Assembly: GCA_019186965.1 (NCBI GenBank)
Contig: JABARV010000017.1
Coordinates: 62,001-126,000 of the forward strand
Direction: 5' to 3'
Source of the DNA: Turneriella sp.
GTDB taxonomy: Bacteria > Spirochaetota > Leptospiria > Turneriellales > Turneriellaceae
Length of the DNA: 64,000 nt
The position numbers and the translations under genes are program-made. The notes under the pieces are model-generated. The model saw nothing but the letters and a program-made list of their open reading frames with translations, was not told the origin of the DNA and did no database searches. Numbering within the stretch: position 1 is the first letter of the stretch; each line of letters starts with the position of its first letter. This document shows positions 8,691 to 14,574 of the stretch, in pieces.

Positions 8691-9311
8691 ATGGAATTAC
8701 GTATGTTAATTTTTGTATCTCTTGTTGTTCTTGCTGTGCTCACAAAGCTCTTTTGGCGCCGTGCGTATATTTTTGCTAAACCGCTGCCCGTTATTTTTAT
8801 TATCGTAAACGCTTTCGCCTCTACAACGCGTATCGAGACGTATTGGTTTGCCGCAATTTCTTTTGGATTAGCGGGAGATATTCTTTTGTTGCACCCCCGT
8901 GGGTTTGTTGCGGGACTTTTGAGTTTTCTCTTTGGGCATATCTTTTACATTTTTGCGTTTAACCGAGAAGGAGGGGGATGGTACCAGGACATTCCAATAA
9001 GCCTCGCAATTTTTTTGGGAGTATTGCTTTTGGTTTACTATTTGGTGCGTCATTTAGTCAAAACGCGACAAAAAAAATATATCCTTCCAGTTTTTGTTTA
9101 TACCGTTGTTTCTGGCCTTTTTCTATTGAGTTCTATGCACAACCCAATACAATCGGCAGCGGTTATTGGCGCATTTTTTTTCTGTTTTTCAGATTTTTTG
9201 TTGGGATTTCACAAATTCGTTCGTCCAATATGGTATGTTCAGGCAGCGGTGTCCATTACATACTATATGGCACAGTGGCTCTTGGCGCTCCACTTTGGGT
9301 ATATCCGTTAA
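8691..9311 (+). CDS. YhhN/TMEM86-family membrane protein (lysoplasmalogenase-like)
   Basis: The 206-residue protein has about seven to eight membrane helices. Family landmarks are AKPLPVIFI near the N-terminus, FGLAGDILLLHPRGFVAGLLSFLFGHIFYI in the middle, and AVIGAFFFCFSDFLLGFHKFV near the C-terminus; the paired GD and SD acidic residues in membrane helices are typical. Characterised members hydrolyse the vinyl-ether bond of lysoplasmalogens. Whether this organism has plasmalogens cannot be told from the window. It follows the lipoprotein gene by 2 bases. Confidence 0.8.
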   Translation: MELRMLIFVSLVVLAVLTKLFWRRAYIFAKPLPVIFIIVNAFASTTRIETYWFAAISFGLAGDILLLHPRGFVAGLLSFLFGHIFYIFAFNREGGGWYQDIPISLAIFLGVLLLVYYLVRHLVKTRQKKYILPVFVYTVVSGLFLLSSMHNPIQSAAVIGAFFFCFSDFLLGFHKFVRPIWYVQAAVSITYYMAQWLLALHFGYIR

Positions 9312-9341
9312 GATACCTAAAGTGGAATTTTAAGGAGGAGT

Positions 9342-9662
9342 ATGGAGCACGTACGAATAACACGGATTCAAGTTTTTCCACAAGAGGAAAACAAGAATAC
9401 CTTGGGCTATGCACACGTTACACTATCAGATGCGTTTGTGGTTAAAAACCTACGCCTTGTAAAGGGAAAAAAGGGCGTTTTTATCGGTATGCCGTCGTAC
9501 CGCTTAAGAAACGGCGACTATGCAGATGTGTTTTTTCCTGTTTCCCGCGAGGCGCGGACGCTTTTGACAAATGCAATCATCGACGCTTTCCGAAGGGAAT
9601 ACCCAGAAATTTTAGATGGTTTGCAGGTTTACGAGGCGGAAGCTGTGCAGTATGCTTCGTAG
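9342..9662 (+). CDS. spoVG: SpoVG-family nucleic-acid-binding regulator
   Basis: The 106-residue protein starts MEHVRITRIQVFPQ and continues LGYAHVTLSDAFVVKNLRLVKGKKGVFIGMPSYR, the diagnostic SpoVG core, then VFFPVSREARTLLTNAIIDAF. In Borrelia and staphylococci SpoVG binds DNA and RNA site-specifically; the core segment and following basic residues are the binding region. Translation is supported by AAGGAGG before the ATG. It is a single gene with its own leader. Confidence 0.95.
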   Translation: MEHVRITRIQVFPQEENKNTLGYAHVTLSDAFVVKNLRLVKGKKGVFIGMPSYRLRNGDYADVFFPVSREARTLLTNAIIDAFRREYPEILDGLQVYEAEAVQYAS

Positions 9663-9822
9663 GCTAAAAATTTAGTCCGTAGAAGCATTTGTTACACGTC
9701 TTTTCTATATAGCGCTGGATTGTGGAGTGTCCAATACCGTGCGAGCGGTTAAATAGGCTATCTGCAGCTAACCGTCGTTTAAACGATTTATTAGCTAACC
9801 CAACGCATAGGAGAAAACCAAG

Positions 9823-10104
9823 ATGAAAAAAATTTCAATGATAGTTGTCGCGCTTATGTTTGTTGCAACAGGACTTTCAGCAAAAATGAGCCAAGCAGAA
9901 AAAGATTGCCGTAAAAGCGCAAACGATGCGTTTAAAAACGCACGGGAAGCGCATAAAAGTACAGTTAAAGAATGCCGCGCAACAAAAAAAGGTAAAGAGC
10001 GTCAGGAATGCGTAAAGGGTGCGGCGGAAACTTTGAAAGCTGCAAAGAAAACAAGAGAAGAGGCGATTAAAAGTTGCAAAACTTCTCCTGCTCCAGCGGC
10101 ATAA
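9823..10104 (+). CDS. Small exported two-repeat cysteine protein
   Basis: The 93-residue product has a signal peptide (MKKISMIVVALMFVATGLSAK). The mature part consists of two charged helical repeats, each spanning Cys-x21-Cys: CRKSANDAFKNAREA...KEC and CVKGAAETLKAAKKT...KSC. It ends in SPAPAA. Helical hairpins pinned by disulfides would fit this pattern. No family is recognised. GGAGAAAACCAAG precedes the ATG. The leader contains the palindrome CGTTTAAACG (9776-9785) and a direct repeat AGCTAACC (9766 and 9793), possible regulatory sites. Confidence 0.7.
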   Translation: MKKISMIVVALMFVATGLSAKMSQAEKDCRKSANDAFKNAREAHKSTVKECRATKKGKERQECVKGAAETLKAAKKTREEAIKSCKTSPAPAA

Positions 10105-10123
10105 AAACACTTTTTACACCAGG

Positions 10124-10334
10124 GAGCCTGTGCGCCAACTCGCTGAAGCAATTTTTTTACAAATTTTTGTACGCTATTTTACACAAATTCCCCCGCGAAT
10201 TGTGCCAATTCGCTTTGTGAAGGGCGAAGACGCCCGAATTTGTACAAAATTTCGCAATTTTGAGCGAACCGCGTACAAAAATTTGTAAAAAAATTGCCTC
10301 TTACTAAATGCTGCGCGAGTTGGCGCACAGGCTC
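10124..10334. mobile_element. MITE-like palindromic element, copy A
   Basis: The element of about 211 bp begins GAGCCTGTGCGCCAACTCGC and ends with its exact reverse complement (20 bp terminal inverted repeats). A second perfect inverted pair of 27 bp lies inside, at 10148-10174 and 10271-10297. The centre holds smaller hairpins such as CGAATTGTGCCAATTCG and GGGCGAAGACGCCC. The tetramer CAGG flanks both ends (10120-10123 and 10335-10338), consistent with a target-site duplication. It encodes no transposase. Copy B at 49650-49861 is a close match in reverse orientation, and a fragment lies at 54439. The element is therefore a non-autonomous mobile repeat, probably moved by a transposase encoded elsewhere. 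Confidence 0.85.
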
Positions 10335-10468
10335 CAGGCTGTCTGAGGCACTCTTGGGCAGCCAACAATATTTTATCTTTTACGGATTGGCGCATAGGTG
10401 TATCGTTTTTATAAATTTCAAAGATTTTGACCATATACCCGTAAAATAATTCATGGAGGTTTTAGTCC
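10335..10468. other. Leader of the Panacea-like gene with a possible truncated divergent ORF
   Basis: On the minus strand an ATG at 10434 opens a frame reading MVKIFEIYKNDTPMRQSVKDK and on to about 32 residues, which then runs straight into the palindromic element and ends inside it. It could be the remnant of a gene cut by the element or chance. It has no clear ribosome binding site. On the plus strand GGAGG at 10454-10458 serves the next gene. Confidence 0.3.
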
Positions 10469-11026
10469 ATGGATTACCTTGAGCAGATTTATACCGATAA
10501 CGAAAAATTTCGAGCCATGGTTGTTTTTATCCTGCGCAAGTTACCGGGAAAATTAAACCGTGTAGCTTTGTGTAAAAACTTGTATTACGCCGAGACCCAC
10601 TTTTTCCAAAAACACCAAAAAACCATTACAGGGCTCGATTATCTGCACGTTGAGTCTTCGCCGGTACCTCGTTTTTTTAACGAAATAATTAGCGCGATGG
10701 TTGCAAAAGAAGAAGTCCGCATTGTACCGCACGTTGCTCCAGAAGTTATTAACGGGCGCCAAATTATGGTTTTACGCGGGATGGTTTTTGAATGCGACGC
10801 GCCTCTTTTGGCTGTGCTTAACCGCGATGAATTACGCGCTGTGCGGATGGTCGCATCTACATTACAAAATGAAATGAACTTAGAAACACGGTATTTTCCC
10901 CAATACTACCAGCACTATGTACAGACGGGGCTTTACGAAACCATTCCTTTTGTAAAGTTTCCCAAACGTCCACATTTACAGTTTAAGGCCTGGAGCCGCA
11001 AAATCTATCGTCTTATGTGGCAATAG
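10469..11026 (+). CDS. Panacea/SocA-like (DUF4065-type) domain protein
   Basis: The 185-residue protein resembles the Panacea/SocA-like domain: FILRKLPGKLNRVALCKNLYYAETHFFQKHQKTITGLDY (about 16-58) mimics the family pattern of a KLxKLLYFAD helix followed by G-x-P-I-T-G-x-D-Y, and then SSPVPRFFNEIISAMVAKEEVRIV. In toxin-antitoxin systems this domain neutralises diverse toxins; in phage proteins and SocA it acts as an adaptor. No toxin gene is evident beside it, only a possible divergent remnant cut by the palindromic element. The ATG follows GGAGG. The last ten bases, including the stop, are the first ten bases of the 55-bp repeat downstream. The domain call is by eye and needs profile confirmation. 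Confidence 0.6.
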   Translation: MDYLEQIYTDNEKFRAMVVFILRKLPGKLNRVALCKNLYYAETHFFQKHQKTITGLDYLHVESSPVPRFFNEIISAMVAKEEVRIVPHVAPEVINGRQIMVLRGMVFECDAPLLAVLNRDELRAVRMVASTLQNEMNLETRYFPQYYQHYVQTGLYETIPFVKFPKRPHLQFKAWSRKIYRLMWQ

Positions 11027-11194
11027 GACGTTGCATACTTCGCCACGCCATGGATGGCATTGTGGTGAAGTGTGGCAATAGGACGTTGCATACTTCGCCA
11101 CGCCACGGATGGCATTGTGGCGAAGTGTGGCAATAGGACGTTGCATACTTCGCCACGCCATGGATGGCATTGTGGCGAAGTGTGGCAATAGGAC
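11017..11194. repeat. 55-bp tandem hairpin repeat (three units plus 13 bases)
   Basis: Units start at 11017, 11072 and 11127, each beginning GTGGCAATAGGACGTTGCAT, with a partial fourth unit at 11182-11194. Units 1 and 2 each differ from unit 3 by one base. Within each unit ACTTCGCCAC pairs with GTGGCGAAGT around an inner GCCA/TGGC pair, so each can form a hairpin; the unit 1 change only turns one pair into G-U. The first unit begins inside the 3' end of the upstream gene, so its terminus and stop codon have been repeated. Small minus-strand ORFs here are by-products of the repeat. Confidence 0.95.
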
Positions 11195-11201
11195 ATGCTC
11201 G

Positions 11202-13514
11202 TTAGATAAATTTTGTAATATGTTCTGGCCTTATACCTTTAAGGGAGGAAATTCCCAAAACACGCATTGTTTGTTTAAGCTCTTCGTTATACGAGCGGAT
11301 TAGGCTCTGCACTCCGCACCGACCGTACCCAACTGCAATTATTGCGATCGGCCTTCCGACAAGAACTGCTTCGGCGCCCAAAGCCAGCATACGAAAAACA
11401 TCTGCTCCTGAGCGTACGCCGCCGTCTGCTAAAACTTGCATCTTGGGTGCATTGAGTTTTACCCATGCGGCAATTTGTGGCAAGACGCGTGCGGTTCCAG
11501 GGAGCGCATCAAGTACTCTGCCGCCATGGTTTGAAACGACAATTGCCGATGCACCTGCAAGAGCGGCAATTTCAGCGTCGCGTATGTTCATCACTCCTTT
11601 GATAATAAAAGGAAGCGATGACGCTAAACGTAATTCTTTAAGTTCTTCTAAAGACTTATGGCGGGTTTCGGCGCTTTTTAACACCATCGTTTTAAAAGAG
11701 ACACCGTCGATATCCATTGCCCAAGCTGTTGCTCCCGATTTTTCAGCGTCTTTAATCCGCAAAATTAGCTCTTTTTGGTTACTGCGGGGCTTAAAGACAG
11801 GGATACCTTTTCCCAAGCCTTCGATGGCGTGCAGGCCAATTTTATATTTGTCGGGTGAAGCTCCATCGCCAAAAGTGGGGATAAGATTTAAAGCCACCAT
11901 CGCAGAACCTGTTTCCATTGCATAATCGTATTCGGTAATGGAGCCTCCCATGTTGGTAACGCTTCCTGTGATGGGAGCGGACAAGATAGGCGCCGAAAAT
12001 GTAAGGGCTTTACTATGGAAAAGCTGGAATGAAATGTCGATTTCTTTTTCAGGAGGTATTTGGTGGATGTAACTGGGAGCAATTTTGTATTCTTGCAGGG
12101 CATTAATGTTGTCTTGAAAACTATCCATGAGGCCAGGGCCCCCCATCCCGGGAACGCTTGAGGCGCAATAAACACCGTCGCAAACCTTGCATACCCAACA
12201 AAACGCATTATTCCATTTTGTGCGTGAAGCTTTGGACATTTTGCGCCAGTTATATTCTGGAATTTTTGTCGTAAATTTTAGGCGCTCCTTTACGCTTTCG
12301 TACAAATTTTCTGCGCTACTTAAAGTGTCGCTTTGGATTACTGTGTGGTAGACTTTACCCACGTTGTTTTGCAGGTTTGAGACGGTGTCGCCATTTTGGT
12401 AGTTTTTAAAAATTCGGATTAAACCTTGTGGCCGAAATTCATTTTCGAGTTGTTGTATTTCTTCCGCGCTTTTAAGGTTGCACAACTCTCCTGCGGTAGC
12501 GTACATAGAGCGCTCAATTGCAAAAGCCTTTGTTTGTATCGACTCTGCATAAGGAAGGATTACCGATGCGTCGTGCTGCATTAGGCGGATAAACATCTGC
12601 ATTAAATTTTTTTTATGCGCAGCGGGGTAGGTGTGTGTGCTCATAAACCCTCCTGAAAGTCTACCGGCAATTTCTCCGATAAAGAGTTCACCTTGAGGTG
12701 TAAGGCGTAAATCTCCCTTGAGGGCGCCATGGTACGGTTTATTGGACAGAGAAGAAAGCGCGTCTGCGTAACGCTGCATTGTATTTTGTATAAGAGTGTA
12801 TTCTTTTGAAGAGAAATTTCCAGGAAGAGTATGTCCTGTTTCAATAAAAAAATGGCGGTCTTTAATTTCAATAATGCGATCTGCGACTCCCGTCAAAAAA
12901 ACTTTTCCTTCAAAAGAAAGCGCATCGACAGAAATTTCTCTTGCCTCGATAAAATGCTCCAGAATAATTTCATTTTTTTTATCTTTAGTAGAGGCAAATT
13001 CAAAAGCAAAAGCGAGTTCATCCGCCCTTTTTAAATACATGACGCCTCGTGCGCCCATATTTTGTGCAGGTTTTATAACATACCCTTTTTCAGAAGGGTT
13101 TTCTTTTGCCCAAGTTTCTGCATCTTCTTTTTTTTGCGTTACAATAAAAGGCGGGCATAGAAAGCCATTTGTTTTGCAAAAATTGCGCATTTCGCCTTTA
13201 TGGGTAAGAATTTTTCCTTGCGCAAAGTTTGGCCCCGTAAGCTTTAAAGCGTCGTTTATATAACCTACTATATGCGTAAAATCGGTGGCGACAGTTGCGA
13301 CAAATTTTAGCCTTTCACGATAAGGGACTAGCGCCGAAAGAACTTTTTCACCATCGGAGATTTGTACAGTTAAAAAAATATCTGCATCTTTTGCAGCAAT
13401 CGCCTCAGGGTTTTGGTCGAGAGCAATTGTGTAAAGTCCTCTATCTTTCGCTTCTTGCAGAAAAGGCTGCTGCAAAAGGCCAGCACCTAAAAGCGCGACT
13501 GCGTTTTTTTGCAT
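11202..13514 (-). CDS. ATP-grasp / FMN-dependent 2-hydroxyacid dehydrogenase-like fusion
   Basis: This 770-residue protein joins two enzymes. Residues 1 to about 400 form an ATP-grasp carboxylate-ligase-like unit: a Rossmann-like start (AVALLGAGLLQQPFL), then KGYVIKPAQNMGARGVMYLK, IILEHFIEAREISVDAL and DLRLTPQGELFIGEIAGRLSGG. Around 439-447 lies CKVCDGVYC followed by SVPGMGGPG, then a TIM-barrel of the LldD/glycolate-oxidase class: FIIKGVMN (Lys), IVVSNHGGRVLDALPG (catalytic His and Arg, about 661), and VLADGGVRSGADVFRMLALGAEAVLVGRP for FMN phosphate. The D-x-P-x-L-G-x-R loop of hydroxyacid oxidases is changed to MDIDGVSFK, so the substrate may differ. It is the last gene of the operon that begins with the glycosidase. 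Confidence 0.85.
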   Translation of the reverse strand: MQKNAVALLGAGLLQQPFLQEAKDRGLYTIALDQNPEAIAAKDADIFLTVQISDGEKVLSALVPYRERLKFVATVATDFTHIVGYINDALKLTGPNFAQGKILTHKGEMRNFCKTNGFLCPPFIVTQKKEDAETWAKENPSEKGYVIKPAQNMGARGVMYLKRADELAFAFEFASTKDKKNEIILEHFIEAREISVDALSFEGKVFLTGVADRIIEIKDRHFFIETGHTLPGNFSSKEYTLIQNTMQRYADALSSLSNKPYHGALKGDLRLTPQGELFIGEIAGRLSGGFMSTHTYPAAHKKNLMQMFIRLMQHDASVILPYAESIQTKAFAIERSMYATAGELCNLKSAEEIQQLENEFRPQGLIRIFKNYQNGDTVSNLQNNVGKVYHTVIQSDTLSSAENLYESVKERLKFTTKIPEYNWRKMSKASRTKWNNAFCWVCKVCDGVYCASSVPGMGGPGLMDSFQDNINALQEYKIAPSYIHQIPPEKEIDISFQLFHSKALTFSAPILSAPITGSVTNMGGSITEYDYAMETGSAMVALNLIPTFGDGASPDKYKIGLHAIEGLGKGIPVFKPRSNQKELILRIKDAEKSGATAWAMDIDGVSFKTMVLKSAETRHKSLEELKELRLASSLPFIIKGVMNIRDAEIAALAGASAIVVSNHGGRVLDALPGTARVLPQIAAWVKLNAPKMQVLADGGVRSGADVFRMLALGAEAVLVGRPIAIIAVGYGRCGVQSLIRSYNEELKQTMRVLGISSLKGIRPEHITKFI

Positions 13515-13847
13515 TTATAGGGCGTTAAAACGCTCAATTACAAAAGAGTGTAGTCCTGCGTCGGTCTCGGGTTTTATTGCCGCAAAAATTTCACGATGAA
13601 CCTCAATACGCGATTTCCCCTTAAAATTTGCGTCGCTAATATGCAAACGGAAGTGGGTTTGTCCTTTGCGGGTGGCGCCGTATGTTGCCGCATGCTCGCG
13701 TGCGCCTTCGGGTGTGTTGCTTGTTGGGCTTTCGTGCGCCAAAACTTCTGAGTGGTCTGCGTGGTGCGCAGAGTCGTTGAATAAAGTAAAACTTGCGTTG
13801 GGGAAACGCTCGCGTAAAAGTGCTTCGAGTCTTTCGTGGCGTGTCAT
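13515..13847 (-). CDS. BolA-family protein with a His-rich insertion
   Basis: BolA proteins work with monothiol glutaredoxins in iron-sulphur cluster handling. The second half is clearly BolA: GQTHFRLHISDANFKGKSRIEVHREIFAAI and GLHSFVIERF, matching the THFxVxIxSxxFxGxxxxxRHRxVY and HAL patterns. The usual short loop between the first strand and the THF strand is replaced by a longer His-rich segment (about residues 26-60, with HHADH and REHAATYG). The product is 110 residues. Its stop abuts the start of the fusion gene, and it follows lplA by 7 bases, so all are one transcript. Its pairing with lplA fits a link between cluster supply and lipoylation. Confidence 0.85.
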   Translation of the reverse strand: MTRHERLEALLRERFPNASFTLFNDSAHHADHSEVLAHESPTSNTPEGAREHAATYGATRKGQTHFRLHISDANFKGKSRIEVHREIFAAIKPETDAGLHSFVIERFNAL

Positions 13848-13854
13848 GGACGTC

Positions 13855-14574
13855 TTATCTTGAAACGGATTCCGTTTGAAAAGGCGTAATGAAAGTTGTG
13901 TCTTCTATCTTTAAAGAGCGAAGGGTTGCCCCGAAACTTTGGGCAATTCCTAAGCGTACGTAACGCATTAAGGTTGTGCGCGTATAGCAGGGAAGGGTGT
14001 GCGCCATAAAACCTTTGTGCGTACGTCCCTCACGGTACTTAGGTTCTTTAGGTGGAGGGCGTAGGTAGTACGGTATTTCGCGCACTGCACGCTTTGAATA
14101 GAGCAATGTACCATGGTGCATAATGAGCCCACGCTTACGGCACTGCGCGTTTCCAGAGAATTTTCGCATTTCCCCTTTTGTGAAAAAAGCAAGGTCTGAG
14201 TAACCTTTGCGCGAAATATTTTTTCCTAAAAAATATTTTACTGCGTCTAAAATTTTTTCATAAGAGTAAGAGACATTAAACATTTCTGGAAAATCCGACA
14301 GGGATAAAAATAAACTAAAATTAAGGTTGCCTACCGTGTGGAGTACAGACCCCCCGCCTGAAATACGGCGGTATACAGGGGGATGTTTTTTTGTGGTGTA
14401 AATTTCATTTTCAATTTCGAGAGATTTTCCCAAAACTAAAGATGAAAAATTTTCGTAGAAAAATAAATACATTGTTTGCGGTGTAATTTTTCGGCGCAAG
14501 AATTCATCCTCGAACGCAAGGTTTATCGCTGCACTTTTTGACTTTAGTTCAGCAGTATAAAGCGTTAAAGACAT
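13855..14574 (-). CDS. lplA: Lipoate/octanoate-protein ligase-like protein
   Basis: The enzyme family attaches lipoate or octanoate to E2 and GcvH domains. Family motifs are present: SSLVLGKSLEIENE, YRRISGGGSVLHTVGNLNFSL (the RRxSGGGxVxHDxGNLNxS loop), and RKFSGNAQCRKRGLIMHHGTLL (K-x-S-G-x-A-Q-x-x-x-H-x-x-H-x-G-x-L) for adenylate binding. At 239 residues it lacks the C-terminal accessory domain of E. coli LplA, so it could be the short LplA/LipM-type form. Its start overlaps the end of the glycosidase gene by 10 bases. Confidence 0.9.
   Translation of the reverse strand: MSLTLYTAELKSKSAAINLAFEDEFLRRKITPQTMYLFFYENFSSLVLGKSLEIENEIYTTKKHPPVYRRISGGGSVLHTVGNLNFSLFLSLSDFPEMFNVSYSYEKILDAVKYFLGKNISRKGYSDLAFFTKGEMRKFSGNAQCRKRGLIMHHGTLLYSKRAVREIPYYLRPPPKEPKYREGRTHKGFMAHTLPCYTRTTLMRYVRLGIAQSFGATLRSLKIEDTTFITPFQTESVSR

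Noticed and set aside
10174-10434. Minus-strand ORF of 86 codons upstream of the Panacea-like gene
   Set aside because: More than half is the palindromic element; only the first 32 codons are unique and there is no ribosome binding site. Kept only as a possible gene remnant.
11017-11194. CRISPR-like array
   Set aside because: Units are contiguous with no spacers and near-identical throughout; no cas genes are nearby.
10976-11196. Two minus-strand ORFs of 63-70 codons in the tandem repeat
   Set aside because: They arise because the 55-bp unit is open in more than one frame; the sequence is a hairpin repeat with no gene features.
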